NCBI RefSeq assembly: GCF_028656935.1
Contig: NZ_JAMDGZ010000023.1
Coordinates: 1 to 63,407, forward strand
Direction of reading: 5' to 3'
Length of the DNA stretch: 63,407 nt
Source of the DNA: Pseudomonas rubra
GTDB lineage: Bacteria > Pseudomonadota > Gammaproteobacteria > Pseudomonadales > Pseudomonadaceae
Positions 18,084 to 27,298 of the stretch are shown piece by piece. Both the position numbers and the translations under genes were made by a program. The notes beneath the pieces are model-generated. The model was given only the letters and a program-made list of their open reading frames with translations, had not been told where the DNA came from and made no database searches. Positions within the stretch are counted from its first letter, which is position 1. Every line of letters starts with the position of its first letter.

Positions 18084-19184
18084 ATGTTGCGCCATGCCTT
18101 GCCCCTCGCTTTGCCCGTCGGTCTTGTGCTGTTGCTTGCTGCCTGTGGGCAGGAAAGTGCACCGCAGACTTCCCTTCGTCCCGCCATGGTGGTGCAGCCG
18201 CAGCCGGCCAGCGCCGCCGCCGACAGCTACCCCGGCGAGGTGCGTGCGCGCTTTGAGCCAGAGCTGGCTTTCCGGATTGGCGGCAAGGTCAGTAAACGCC
18301 TGGTCGAGGAAGGGCAGCGGGTCAAGGCCGAACAGGCGCTGGCCGAGCTTGATCCCCAGGATGTTCGCCTGCAACTGGAAGCCAGCCGCGCCCAACTGGC
18401 TGCGGCCGAAGCCAACCTGACCCTGGTCAAGGCCGAGCGCGACCGCTACAAGACCTTGCTTGACCGGCAAATGGTCAGCCATTCGCAATTCGACAATGCC
18501 GAAAACCTCTACCGCGCCGGCCTGGCCCGGCTCAAGCAGGTGCGCGCCGAGTTCGATGTGGCGGGCAACCAGGCCGAGTACGCGGTACTGCGTGCCTCCC
18601 AGGATGGCGTGATCGCCAAGCGCCAGGTCGAAGTCGGCCAGGTGGTGGCCGCCGGCCAGACCGTATTCACCCTGGCCGCCGACGGCGAGCGCGAGGTGCT
18701 GATCGGCCTGCCGGAGCAGAACTTCGGGCGTTTCAAAGTCGGCCAGACGGTGTCGGTGGAGCTCTGGTCGCAACCGGATCAACGCTTCAACGGTCGTATC
18801 CGCGAGCTGTCGCCGTCGGCTGATCCGCGCTCGCGGACCTTCGCCGCGCGGATTGCATTTACCGCTGGCAAGGTGCCAGCCGAGCTTGGCCAGAGTGCCC
18901 GGGTGTACATCCAGCACGCCGAGCAGGTGCCCCTGGCGGTGCCGCTCTCGGCCCTGACCGCCGAGAACGGCCAGACGTTTGTCTGGCGTGTCGATGCCAA
19001 TAACACCCTCAAACGCGTTCCGGTGCGGGTGGGTGCCTATGGCGAAAATACCGTACCGGTGCTCGAAGGCCTGAATGCCTCGGACTGGGTAGTGGCTGCC
19101 GGCGTGCATGTGCTCCAGGAGGGGCAGCAGGTGCGTCCGGTAGATCGGTCCAATCGCGTGGTGAATCTGGCGGCCAAGGAGTAA
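18084..19184 (+). CDS. RND efflux periplasmic adaptor (membrane fusion protein)
   Basis: The 366-residue lipoprotein (lipobox LAAC, Cys at about 21) has the adaptor architecture. A barrel-sandwich lipoyl half is at about 47-75 (PGEVRARFEPELAFRIGGKV), followed by a helical hairpin (about 85-160), the second lipoyl half (VLRASQDGVIAKRQVEVGQVV), a beta-barrel and a membrane-proximal domain. It links the inner-membrane pump at 19191 to an outer-membrane channel. No channel gene is present here, so a shared TolC/OprM-type protein must be used. It is six bases from the pump gene. Confidence 0.94.
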   Translation: MLRHALPLALPVGLVLLLAACGQESAPQTSLRPAMVVQPQPASAAADSYPGEVRARFEPELAFRIGGKVSKRLVEEGQRVKAEQALAELDPQDVRLQLEASRAQLAAAEANLTLVKAERDRYKTLLDRQMVSHSQFDNAENLYRAGLARLKQVRAEFDVAGNQAEYAVLRASQDGVIAKRQVEVGQVVAAGQTVFTLAADGEREVLIGLPEQNFGRFKVGQTVSVELWSQPDQRFNGRIRELSPSADPRSRTFAARIAFTAGKVPAELGQSARVYIQHAEQVPLAVPLSALTAENGQTFVWRVDANNTLKRVPVRVGAYGENTVPVLEGLNASDWVVAAGVHVLQEGQQVRPVDRSNRVVNLAAKE

Positions 19185-19190
19185 GTCCCG

Positions 19191-22100
19191 ATGGGTTTCA
19201 ACCTTTCCGCCTGGGCCCTGCGCAATCGGCAGATCGTGCTGTTCCTGATGATTTTGCTCGCTGTGGTCGGCGCGCTGTCCTACACCAAGTTGGGGCAGAG
19301 CGAAGACCCACCCTTTACCTTCAAAGCCATGGTCATTCGCACCCTTTGGCCTGGCGCCAGTGCCGAGGAAGTCTCGCGCCAGGTGACCGAGCGCATCGAA
19401 AAGAAGCTTATGGAAACCGGCGAGTACGAGAAGATCGTCTCGTTCTCGCGGCCTGGTGAATCGCAGGTTACTTTCATGGCCCGCGACTCGATGCATTCGG
19501 CCGATATTCCCGAGCTCTGGTACCAGATCCGCAAGAAGGTCGCCGACATTCGTCATACCTTGCCGCAAGGTATTCAGGGGTCGTTTTTCAATGACGAGTT
19601 CGGTACCACTTTCGGCAATATCTACGCGCTGACCGGCGACGGCTTCGACTATGCGGTGCTCAAGGACTACGCCGACCGGGTACAGATCCAGTTGCAGCGG
19701 GTCAAGGACGTCGGCAAGGTCGAACTGCTCGGGCTGCAGGACGAGAAAATATGGATCGAGCTGTCCAACCTCAAGCTGGCCACCCTCGGCCTGCCGTTGG
19801 CGGCGGTGCAGCAGGCGCTGGAAGAGCAGAACGCAGTGAGCACCGCAGGCTTCTTCGAAACCCCGAGCGAGCGTTTGCAACTGCGGGTCAGCGGGCGCTT
19901 TACCACGGTCGAGCAGATCCAGCAGTTCCCGATCCGCGTGGCTGATCGCACCTTCCGCATCGGCGATGTGGCCGATGTGCGCCGCGGCTTCAACGACCCG
20001 CCCGCACCGCGTATGCGCTTCATGGGCGAAGATGCCATCGGCCTTGCGGTATCGATGAAGGCCGGCGGCGATATTCTGGTACTGGGCAAGGCCCTGGAGA
20101 GCGAGTTCGCCCGCATCGCCCACAACTTGCCGGCCGGCATGGAGCTGCGCAAGGTGTCTGATCAACCCGCTGCGGTGAAGACCGGCGTGGGTGAGTTCGT
20201 CCAGGTGCTGGTCGAGGCCCTGGCGATTGTTTTGCTGGTGAGTTTTTTCTCCTTAGGCATGCGTACCGGCCTGGTGGTGGCCCTGGCCATTCCGCTGGTG
20301 CTGGCGATGACCTTTGCCGCCATGTACTACTTCGGCATCGGCCTGCACAAGATCTCCCTCGGCGCGCTGGTGCTGGCCCTGGGCTTGCTGGTGGATGACG
20401 CGATCATTGCCGTAGAGATGATGGCGATCAAGATGGAGCAGGGCTTTGACCGGCTCAAGGCGGCCAGCTACGCCTGGACCAGCACCGCCTTCCCGATGCT
20501 GACCGGCACCCTGATCACCGCCGCAGGCTTCCTGCCGATTGCTACCGCGCAGTCCGGGACAGGTGAGTACACCCGCTCGATCTTCCAGGTGGTGACCATC
20601 GCCTTGCTCGCCTCGTGGATTGCTGCCGTGGTGTTTGTGCCCTATCTGGGCGAGCGCCTGCTGCCGGACCTGGCCAAGCTGCATGCGGCCAAGCACGGCA
20701 CCGCCGAAGGTGGCCCGGACCCTTACGGCACACCGTTCTACCAGCGTGTCCGCCGTGTGGTCGGCTGGTGCGTGGAGCGGCGCAAGACGGTGATTGTGGC
20801 GACCATCGCGCTGTTCATCGGCAGTATTCTGTTGTTCCGCTTTGTGCCCCAGCAGTTCTTCCCGGCCTCCGGGCGCCTGGAGCTGATGGTTGACTTGAAA
20901 CTTGCCGAAGGCGCCTCGCTGAGCAATACCGCCGAACAGGTCAAACGCCTGGAAGGCATGCTCAAGGAGCGCACCGGCATCGACAACTATGTGGCCTATG
21001 TCGGCACCGGTTCGCCGCGTTATTACCTGCCGCTGGACCAGCAACTGCCGGCGGCGAGTTTCGCCCAGTTCGTGGTGCTGGCAAAAACCATCGAGGAACG
21101 CGAGCAACTGCGCAGTTGGTTGATCACTACCCTGGATGAACAGTTCCCCGACCTGCGTTCACGGGTCACGCGCCTGGAAAACGGCCCGCCCGTGGGTTAC
21201 CCGGTGCAGTTCCGGGTGACCGGCGAGCACATCGAGCAGGTCCGTGCCCTGGCCCGCAAGGTGGCCACCAAGGTCCGCGAGAACCCCCATGTGGTCAACG
21301 TCCACCTGGACTGGGAAGAGCCAAGCAAGGTGGTCTACCTGAACATCGACCAGGACCGCGCCCGTGCCCTGGGGGTGAGTACGGTGAACCTGGCCAAGTT
21401 CCTGCAAAGCTCGCTGACCGGTTCTGCGGTCAGCCAGTTCCGTGAGGACAACGAGCTGATCGAGATCCTCCTGCGCGGCACTCCCCAGGAGCGCAGCGAG
21501 CTTGCCAACCTGCCGAGTCTGGCGGTACCGACCGACAACGGCCAAAGCGTGGCCCTGTCGCAGGTGGCAACCCTGGAATACGGCTTTGAAGAAGGCGTGA
21601 TCTGGCACCGCAACCGCCTGCCCAATGTCACCGTGCGCGCCGATATCTACGGCAAGGAACAACCGGTGACCCTGGTTCAGCAGATCCTCCCGACCCTGGA
21701 CCCGGTGCGCGCCGAACTGCCTGATGGCTATTTGCTGGAAGTGGGCGGCACGGTGGAAGACTCCACCCGCGGGCAGAAATCGGTGAATGCTGGCGTGCCA
21801 TTGTTCATCGTCGTGGTGCTGACCTTGCTGATGTTGCAGCTGCGCAGCTTCTCGCGCACGGTGATGGTGTTCCTTACCGCACCGCTGGGGCTGATCGGCG
21901 TGACCCTGTTCCTGCTGGTGTTCCGCCAGCCGTTCGGCTTTGTTGCGATGCTGGGGACCATTGCCCTGTCGGGGATGATCATGCGCAACTCGGTGATCCT
22001 GGTCGATCAGATCGAGCAGGACATTGCCGCCGGGCTGGATCGCTGGCAGGCGATTATCGAGGCGACAGTAAGGCGATTCCGGCCGATCGTGCTGACCGCG

Positions 22101-22256
22101 CTGGCGGCGGTACTGGCGATGATCCCGCTGTCACGCAGCGTGTTTTTCGGCCCGATGGCGGTGGCGATCATGGGCGGCTTGATCGTGGCGACGGCGTTGA
22201 CCCTGTTGTTCCTGCCAGCGCTGTATGCGGCGTGGTTCAGGGTGAAGAAGGCCTGA
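19191..22256 (+). CDS. RND multidrug efflux inner-membrane transporter
   Basis: The 1021-residue product is an HAE1-type proton antiporter of normal length with twelve membrane segments and two large periplasmic loops. The N-terminus (LRNRQIVLFLMILLAVVGAL), the TM4 proton-relay motif LGLLVDDAIIAVE with paired Asp, and the C-terminal MAVAIMGGLIVATALTLLFLP are clear. The sequence looks nearer to TriC/MexK pumps than to AcrB/MexB, so substrates may include triclosan or biocides; this is inference from memory of the family. It ends before a REP palindrome that may act as its 3' end. Confidence 0.95.
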   Translation: MGFNLSAWALRNRQIVLFLMILLAVVGALSYTKLGQSEDPPFTFKAMVIRTLWPGASAEEVSRQVTERIEKKLMETGEYEKIVSFSRPGESQVTFMARDSMHSADIPELWYQIRKKVADIRHTLPQGIQGSFFNDEFGTTFGNIYALTGDGFDYAVLKDYADRVQIQLQRVKDVGKVELLGLQDEKIWIELSNLKLATLGLPLAAVQQALEEQNAVSTAGFFETPSERLQLRVSGRFTTVEQIQQFPIRVADRTFRIGDVADVRRGFNDPPAPRMRFMGEDAIGLAVSMKAGGDILVLGKALESEFARIAHNLPAGMELRKVSDQPAAVKTGVGEFVQVLVEALAIVLLVSFFSLGMRTGLVVALAIPLVLAMTFAAMYYFGIGLHKISLGALVLALGLLVDDAIIAVEMMAIKMEQGFDRLKAASYAWTSTAFPMLTGTLITAAGFLPIATAQSGTGEYTRSIFQVVTIALLASWIAAVVFVPYLGERLLPDLAKLHAAKHGTAEGGPDPYGTPFYQRVRRVVGWCVERRKTVIVATIALFIGSILLFRFVPQQFFPASGRLELMVDLKLAEGASLSNTAEQVKRLEGMLKERTGIDNYVAYVGTGSPRYYLPLDQQLPAASFAQFVVLAKTIEEREQLRSWLITTLDEQFPDLRSRVTRLENGPPVGYPVQFRVTGEHIEQVRALARKVATKVRENPHVVNVHLDWEEPSKVVYLNIDQDRARALGVSTVNLAKFLQSSLTGSAVSQFREDNELIEILLRGTPQERSELANLPSLAVPTDNGQSVALSQVATLEYGFEEGVIWHRNRLPNVTVRADIYGKEQPVTLVQQILPTLDPVRAELPDGYLLEVGGTVEDSTRGQKSVNAGVPLFIVVVLTLLMLQLRSFSRTVMVFLTAPLGLIGVTLFLLVFRQPFGFVAMLGTIALSGMIMRNSVILVDQIEQDIAAGLDRWQAIIEATVRRFRPIVLTALAAVLAMIPLSRSVFFGPMAVAIMGGLIVATALTLLFLPALYAAWFRVKKA

Positions 22257-22262
22257 GGGCCT

Positions 22263-22313
22263 CATCGCGGGGCAAGCCCGCTCCTACTGTAGGAGCGGGC
22301 TTGCCCCGCGATG
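22263..22313. repeat. REP palindrome (perfect 25-base arms)
   Basis: The two arms 22263-22287 and 22289-22313 are perfect reverse complements around a single T. The core is GCGGGGCAAGCCCGC followed by TCCTAC. It lies between the 3' ends of the convergent efflux and DUF4197 genes, so it can form a strong mRNA 3' hairpin for both. Confidence 0.92.
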
Positions 22314-22316
22314 CAT

Positions 22317-23006
22317 TTAGAGCGCGCCAAACACCTTCTTGGCAATGCTGGTAGCTGCAGCCGCCGGGTTCTGGCGGATGGTTTCTTCCTGCTTGGCAAT
22401 CATCTCGAACAGGCCGTTGAGCGCCTGTTCGGTCACGTAGCCTTCGACGTTGGCGTTCTTGGCATCCAGCACACCCAGGGTCGCCGCCTGGCCGGCAAAG
22501 CTGTTGTATTGCTGGGCCAGGCCGACCTGATCGGTGGCCTTTTTGACGATCGGCAGGAACTTGGCGCGGATCTGCTCGCGGCTGGTCTTGCTCAGGTACT
22601 GGGTAGCCGAGTCGTTACCACCGCTGAGGATGCCCTTGGCATCGTCCACGGTCATCTTCTTCACGGCATCGACCAACAGTGCCTGGGCTTGTGGCACGGC
22701 GGCTTCGGCAGCCTTGTTCATGCTGGCTTCCAGTTGATCCACCTGAGCACCCATGCCGAAGGTCTTCATCTTCTTGGCCACTTTGCCAAGGTTGCCCGGC
22801 AATTCGATACGCACATCCGGGTTGTTGCTGAAACCACCCGGAGTGCCCAGTTGCTTCACTGCAACCTGGGCACCTTGGGTCAACGCATCTTTCAGGCCGG
22901 AAGAGGCATCTTTTTGCGAAAGATCGCCCAGCGACAGTGCCAGGGCACTGGCGGACAGCAGCAGGCCGGCGCACAGGCCGGTGAAGGTTAGAGCAGGGCG
23001 GAACAT
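22317..23006 (-). CDS. DUF4197 family exported protein
   Basis: The 229-residue product has a Sec signal peptide (MFRPALTFTG...ASALA) and a mature helical DUF4197 domain covering most of the chain. Recognisable features are the LSLGDLSQKDASSGLKDAL start, repeated small residues and the AMI-type FEMIAKQEETIRQNPAAAATSIAKKVFG end. The function of the family is unknown; a periplasmic location is predicted. ATG 23006 is preceded by AAGGATG and is preferred over ATG 23039. It is 33 bases downstream of the YbaY-like lipoprotein gene. Confidence 0.82.
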   Translation of the reverse strand: MFRPALTFTGLCAGLLLSASALALSLGDLSQKDASSGLKDALTQGAQVAVKQLGTPGGFSNNPDVRIELPGNLGKVAKKMKTFGMGAQVDQLEASMNKAAEAAVPQAQALLVDAVKKMTVDDAKGILSGGNDSATQYLSKTSREQIRAKFLPIVKKATDQVGLAQQYNSFAGQAATLGVLDAKNANVEGYVTEQALNGLFEMIAKQEETIRQNPAAAATSIAKKVFGAL

Positions 23007-23039
23007 GGCAGCATCCTTATGCGAAGGAAAAACAATCAA

Positions 23040-23438
23040 TCAACGAACGGCATCGACTTTGATCTGCAGCGGTTGCGGATCGTTGCCATCAAGCTGTACG
23101 CCATGGTGTTCGGTGTTGATGAACAGCAGCTTGCCGTCCAGTTCAATCCGCGCGCTGATCGCATAGCGGTGGCCGGGCTTGACCTGGGCCGGGTCGTAGC
23201 TCAAATGAAAGGGCAGCGGAACATTGCCTTTGACCGGGCCGCTCTGGCTGGCCAGGGTGATTGCCGGGGCGTCCATCAGCGAGACGTCCTGCAGGGCGAC
23301 GCTGAGGGTCGCGGCGGGTGGTAGGGCCATGCGCTGCAAGTAGAAGACTTCGCCATCCAGACTGGCTTTGCCGCTGGGCGCAGATGTGGAACAGGCTGCG
23401 AGCAGGGAGGCGCAACACAGCATAAAGAGTTTTTTCAT
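23040..23438 (-). CDS. YbaY/YscW-family lipoprotein
   Basis: The 132-residue product has a lipobox LAAC (Cys at 16) and a small beta-sandwich domain (about 28-130). It has VFYLQRMALPPAATLSVALQDVSLMDAPA, then the segments LPFHLSYDP and RYAISARIELDGKLLFINTE, as in YbaY and type III chaperone-like YscW. The function is unknown. GGAGAA precedes ATG 23438. An intercistronic hairpin lies immediately before that ribosome binding site. The next gene upstream encodes a paralogue. Confidence 0.78.
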   Translation of the reverse strand: MKKLFMLCCASLLAACSTSAPSGKASLDGEVFYLQRMALPPAATLSVALQDVSLMDAPAITLASQSGPVKGNVPLPFHLSYDPAQVKPGHRYAISARIELDGKLLFINTEHHGVQLDGNDPQPLQIKVDAVR

Positions 23439-23449
23439 GGATTCTCCGT

Positions 23450-23486
23450 AGTCCGTACGTTTGCCAGGTGGGCAAGCGTACGGACT
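23450..23486. other. Intercistronic hairpin between the two YbaY-like genes
   Basis: AGTCCGTACG (23450-23459) pairs with CGTACGGACT (23477-23486), and TTGCC with GGCAA inside it, around AGGTG. The stem is about 16 pairs with one mismatch. No T-run follows on the minus strand, so it is more likely an RNA processing or translation-control stem than a terminator. It abuts the ribosome binding site of the lipoprotein gene. Confidence 0.6.
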
Positions 23487-23498
23487 TTAACGGATTTT

Positions 23499-23846
23499 TC
23501 AGCGAACTTGTTTCAGTAGCATGGTCACATCGCCTTCAGAGCCATCCAGCACGACGGTTTGAGCATCGGTATTGGTCAGCAGGAGCTTGCCTTGGTGTTC
23601 AATCCGCGCCTGCAGGGCATAGGTATTGCGTTCATCCACCAGGTGGCTGTCGTAATGTAACTGCATGTTGAATGAGGTGGCGCGTCGGGCAGCAATCAGG
23701 GTCTGCTCGGCAAGCATGATAGCCGGGGCGTCTACCTGGGAAACATCAGCCAGGTTGAGGCTGACCTTGACGCCTTCGGGTAAGCCCAGGCGAGTTGCCG
23801 CAAACAGCAGGGTGACATTGAGGGTATTGAAATCAGTGTTGCTCAT
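23499..23846 (-). CDS. YbaY-like protein without signal peptide
   Basis: The 115-residue product shares the YbaY pattern with its neighbour (GVKVSLNLADVSQVDAPAI, then YALQARIEHQGKLLLTNTD) but lacks a lipoprotein signal. ATG 23846 gives MSNTDFNTLN and follows a GGAGA; ATG 23882 upstream adds no signal sequence either. It is a probable tandem duplicate that became cytoplasmic, or one whose partner gained export. Function unknown. It follows plsB by about 70 bases on the same strand. Confidence 0.72.
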   Translation of the reverse strand: MSNTDFNTLNVTLLFAATRLGLPEGVKVSLNLADVSQVDAPAIMLAEQTLIAARRATSFNMQLHYDSHLVDERNTYALQARIEHQGKLLLTNTDAQTVVLDGSEGDVTMLLKQVR

Positions 23847-23919
23847 CGCAGGTATCTCCAGGAGGGTTGAATGCACGCGCATCCTGAGCCTCCTGGGGTT
23901 TACCGGGCAGGGAGAAGGA

Positions 23920-26406
23920 TTACACCGTGGCAGGCTCCTGGCTGTCTTCGCGGTGCAAGGCCACCTGGCGAATCGACAAGCGCACTTCCGCTGACAGCAC
24001 GCGCTTGGCTGCGCCTTCGGCCAGTTCGCTGAGTTTTTCGTGGTAGCCCAGCTTGCCGTTGGCGTCCGGGTGCAATACCCCTTGCTCGATCTGGGTCTGG
24101 ATAAAGTGACGGAACAGGGTCTTGTCGAAGAACTCCGGCGCGTTCAGGCCATGCAGGATCGACAGGCGCTGGGCCATGATCACGCACAGGTCTTCCAGCG
24201 CTTCGGCGCTCAGGGTGTGCTGGCCGCTGTTGAGCAGCAGGGCAGTGGCCATGTAGAAACGCTGCAGGGTCTGGGTGATGGCCCGGGCCAGCAGGGTCAA
24301 CAGCACGAACTGCCGCGAGCTCGGCGCCGGGCGCAGGTACACGCCGTTTTCGAAGCGCAGCAAGCCTTGTTCGACAAAGGCTTCCAGCCACTGGTCGATG
24401 ATCGCGTCCAGTTCTTCAAGCTCCCAGCGAATGAACAGCTCCGACTGCAAGTACGGGTACAGGGCACGGGTGTACTGCAGGATCAGCTCGCGGCTCATCC
24501 GTGAACTGCTCTGGAAGAAACTCGCCAACAGGGCCGGCAGGGCGAAGATGTGCAGTACGTTGTTGCGGTAGTACGTCATCAGGACGGCGTTTTGCTCGTC
24601 CAGGTAGAGGATCTTGCCCAATGCATCGCTCTGCTCGGCCAGCAGGTCCATGCCCTTGACGTGGCTGATCAGGGCCAGGCCGTCGCCCTCCGGCAGGGTG
24701 GTGTGTGGCGAGTAGGGCACCTTGCGCAGCAGTACCAGGTACAGGTCCAGTACCCGCGCCAGGGCGCGTTCATCCAGGGCCAGGCGGCTGGTGGAAAGCA
24801 GCGCCAGGGCCACTAGGTTGACCGGGTTGATCGCCGCAGCCTCATTCAGGTGTTGGGCTACTTTCTCGCCCAGGCGCGAAGTGGTCTCGTTGAGCCAGGC
24901 TGGGCGGAATTGCGGGCCATGTTCCTGCTCGCGCCAGCCCGGTTGCTGCTGGTCGAGGAAGGCGCCGAGGCGGATCGGCTCGCCAAAGTTGACCGCCACC
25001 TGGCCAAAGCGTTGTTTGAGTGCACCGACGACCTTGAAGATGTCGAAGATCGACTCTTTCTTCTTGCTCGCCCCGCGCAGTTCGCCCAGGTAAGTGCGGC
25101 CTTCCAGGACCCGTTCATAACCGATGTACACCGGCACGAAGACGATCGGCGTGCGCGATGAGCGCAAGTAACTGCGCAGGGTAATCGCCAGCATGCCGGT
25201 TTTTGGCTGGAGCATGCGTCCGGTGCGCGAGCGACCGCCTTCGACGAAGTACTCGACCGGGAAGCCCTTGGTAAAGAGAGTGTGCAGGTACTCGTTGAAC
25301 ACTGCGGTGTACAGCGGGTTGCCCTTGAACGTTCGGCGCATGAAGAACGCCCCGCCCCGGCGCAGTAGGCCGCCGATCACCGGCATGTTGAGGTTGATCC
25401 CGGCGGCAATGTGCGGCGGGGTCAGGCCGTTGCGAAACAGCAGGTAGGACAGCAGCAGGTAGTCGATATGGCTGCGGTGGCAGGGTACGTAGATCACTTC
25501 GTGGCCCGGGGCAATGCCCTGTACCTGCTCGATATGGTTGACCTTGATGCCGTCGTAGATCTTGTTCCAGAACCAGCTGAGCACGACTTCAAGGAAGCGG
25601 ATCGCGGTGTAGGTGTAGTCCGAGGCGATCTCGTTGCCGTAGCGCAGGGCCTGGGCTTCGGCTTTGGCCAGGGGGATCTTCTCGCGCTCGGCTTCATCAA
25701 GGATGGCCTGGCGTACCAGCGGGTCGTGAACCAGGCCCTTGACCAGGTTACGCCGGTGAGAGATGTCCGGGCCGATAACGGCGGTCTTGAGGTTGCGAAA
25801 GTGCACGCGTAGCAGGCGCTGGGCCATGCGCACGGTGCGCGCGTGGCCTTTGTTGTGTTGCACCAGCTCGCGCAGGTGGATCGGTGCCGAGAACTGCACG
25901 CGGGTCTTGCGCCCGAGGATCAGCACGGTGAGCAAGCGGCGCAGACGCCCGGTAACCGCCCAACTGTCGGCAAACAACAGTTTCCAGGGGCTGGATTCGC
26001 TGGCAGGCGACTGTCCCCAAAACACGCTGACGGGAATGATCTGCGCGTCTTCTTCCGCGTGCTGGCTTACAGCGTTGACCAGCCGTGCCAGGGTCGGTGG
26101 TGCGCCACGTTTGTCCTGGCGGCCGAGCCAGTCGGGCTCGGGAGTCAGGTAGAAGAACGCGGCGGGCTCGTGCAGCGTGCCGACGGCCACGGGCAGCACC
26201 GGGCGTGGCAGCCCGGCTTTGGTGCACTCGCGATCAAGCACGACCAGGTCGGTCAGCGATGGCGATTGCAGGGCATAGAACACCGGCCGGCTACGGTCCA
26301 GGTTCAGAGTGAAGGACGACTGGTTGATGGTCTCGGAGCGAACCCACAGGTACAACAGGCGACGCAAGGCGCCGAAAATCAGGCGGCGCAAGGGGGAACG
26401 GGTCAT
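23920..26406 (-). CDS. plsB: Glycerol-3-phosphate 1-O-acyltransferase
   Basis: PlsB transfers an acyl group to sn-glycerol-3-phosphate, the first step of phospholipid synthesis, on the inner membrane. The 828-residue length matches E. coli PlsB (807). The acyltransferase motifs are present: CHRSHIDY with the HxxxxD box near residue 306, [12 protein letters not shown], and [13 protein letters not shown]. The N-terminus has a short hydrophobic stretch and many Arg residues. The gene is divergent from the cold-shock gene at 26629. Confidence 0.95.
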   Translation of the reverse strand: MTRSPLRRLIFGALRRLLYLWVRSETINQSSFTLNLDRSRPVFYALQSPSLTDLVVLDRECTKAGLPRPVLPVAVGTLHEPAAFFYLTPEPDWLGRQDKRGAPPTLARLVNAVSQHAEEDAQIIPVSVFWGQSPASESSPWKLLFADSWAVTGRLRRLLTVLILGRKTRVQFSAPIHLRELVQHNKGHARTVRMAQRLLRVHFRNLKTAVIGPDISHRRNLVKGLVHDPLVRQAILDEAEREKIPLAKAEAQALRYGNEIASDYTYTAIRFLEVVLSWFWNKIYDGIKVNHIEQVQGIAPGHEVIYVPCHRSHIDYLLLSYLLFRNGLTPPHIAAGINLNMPVIGGLLRRGGAFFMRRTFKGNPLYTAVFNEYLHTLFTKGFPVEYFVEGGRSRTGRMLQPKTGMLAITLRSYLRSSRTPIVFVPVYIGYERVLEGRTYLGELRGASKKKESIFDIFKVVGALKQRFGQVAVNFGEPIRLGAFLDQQQPGWREQEHGPQFRPAWLNETTSRLGEKVAQHLNEAAAINPVNLVALALLSTSRLALDERALARVLDLYLVLLRKVPYSPHTTLPEGDGLALISHVKGMDLLAEQSDALGKILYLDEQNAVLMTYYRNNVLHIFALPALLASFFQSSSRMSRELILQYTRALYPYLQSELFIRWELEELDAIIDQWLEAFVEQGLLRFENGVYLRPAPSSRQFVLLTLLARAITQTLQRFYMATALLLNSGQHTLSAEALEDLCVIMAQRLSILHGLNAPEFFDKTLFRHFIQTQIEQGVLHPDANGKLGYHEKLSELAEGAAKRVLSAEVRLSIRQVALHREDSQEPATV

Positions 26407-26496
26407 ACGGAGTGTGCTCTGGATGAGATTTTCGAGTAATTGCTCAGGGCGTTAGTGTGCCGTATCTGCGCAAGTTCAGCAAAAAGCGCCCCGGTC

Positions 26497-26526
26497 ATGA
26501 AAAATAATTTAAGTGTGGCATATACT
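26497..26526 (+). promoter_or_regulatory. Putative promoter and cold-shock leader
   Basis: A -10 box TATACT at 26521-26526 has ATGAAA at 26497-26502 as the -35 candidate with 18-base spacing. Transcription would give an about 95-base 5' leader before the cold-shock gene, with a GCTTGC/GCAAGC stem at 26536-26558. A long structured leader is normal for cold-shock genes. Confidence 0.45.
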
Positions 26527-26628
26527 CGGTCCGCCGCTTGCAGGAGCTTTGCGCAAGCTGCGCCCGCAGAGGGTGGTGACCCCTTTGCAAGCAAGGCGAT
26601 TCCAAAATAAAAATCCGGAGTAGTTCAG

Positions 26629-26838
26629 ATGTCGTCTCGTGAGACTGGAAGTGTGAAGTGGTTCAATGACGCCAAAGGGTATGGCTTCATTCAGCGTGAA
26701 GATGGCGCCGATGTGTTCGTTCACTACCGCGCTATCCGGGGTGAGGGGCATCGCACCCTGATCGAGGGGCAACAGGTCGAATACAACCTGACCCAAGGGC
26801 AGAAAGGCCTGCAGGCTGAAGATGTAGTCGGCCTGTAA
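26629..26838 (+). CDS. Cold-shock domain protein
   Basis: A 69-residue CspA-type single-domain RNA-binding protein. It has [15 protein letters not shown], which covers RNP1, and DVFVHYRAI, which covers RNP2. A tail [11 protein letters not shown] ends the five-stranded barrel. It differs from CspA in the Tyr of FVHY and in REDGAD in place of the usual acidic loop. It acts in the cytoplasm as an RNA chaperone. Its own leader and promoter are upstream, and it sits between divergent plsB and a convergent gene, so it is monocistronic. CCGGAG precedes ATG 26629. Confidence 0.95.
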   Translation: MSSRETGSVKWFNDAKGYGFIQREDGADVFVHYRAIRGEGHRTLIEGQQVEYNLTQGQKGLQAEDVVGL

Positions 26839-26845
26839 CGCTTAA

Positions 26846-26892
26846 AGCCCCAAGCTGCAAGCTGACCGTGCCAGGCTTGTAGCTTGAGGTTT
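26846..26892. terminator. Imperfect hairpin, shared 3' end
   Basis: CCCCAAGCTGCAAGCTG and CAGGCTTGTAGCTTGAGG form an imperfect stem followed by TTT on the plus strand. It is built of the AAGCTGCAAGC-type repeats common in Pseudomonas intergenic regions and separates the cold-shock gene from the convergent gene at 26904. Confidence 0.6.
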
Positions 26893-26903
26893 ATGGTGTG
26901 TGG

Positions 26904-27281
26904 TTATTGAGTGCGCCAGGTGATTTCTTCTTCACCGTCGGCACTGATGCGGATCCAGCGATCGGCATCTTCTTCACCTTCTTCCTCGACCCAGCTGCCC
27001 GGTGCGCAGCGCACTTCGACGTTCAGCGCGGCGAAGGCGGCGCGGGCGCATTCGATGTCGTCAGCCCAGGGTGTCTGGTCGCTTTCCAGGTAAAGACTGT
27101 TCCATTTACCCACAGCCTTCGGTAACCAGGTAACCGGAATGTTACCGGCCTTGCACTTGTAGGTCTGGCCTTTCTGTTGCCAGTCGCTGCACGGGCCGAG
27201 TGCTTCACCGAGCCAGGCAGCAATCTGCTTGTGATCGACATCAGCGTCTTTCAGGTAAATCTCGATATCGGGTTGGCGCAT
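26904..27281 (-). CDS. Conserved Pseudomonas protein of unknown function
   Basis: The 125-residue soluble protein is acidic, with conserved-looking pieces (KWNSLYLESDQTPWADDIECAR and APGSWVEEE) and a CxxW/YKCKAG stretch. It has no signal peptide or known motif. ATG 27281 follows GGAGC. It is 17 bases downstream of rlmA on the same strand and likely in its operon (dapE-rlmA-this gene). No function can be assigned. Confidence 0.68.
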   Translation of the reverse strand: MRQPDIEIYLKDADVDHKQIAAWLGEALGPCSDWQQKGQTYKCKAGNIPVTWLPKAVGKWNSLYLESDQTPWADDIECARAAFAALNVEVRCAPGSWVEEEGEEDADRWIRISADGEEEITWRTQ

Positions 27282-27298
27282 AGGGGCTCCGGGTACGC

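Noticed and set aside
18075..20165. 696-codon minus-strand frame opposite the efflux genes
   Set aside because: It crosses two clear plus-strand genes and the operator; no family features.
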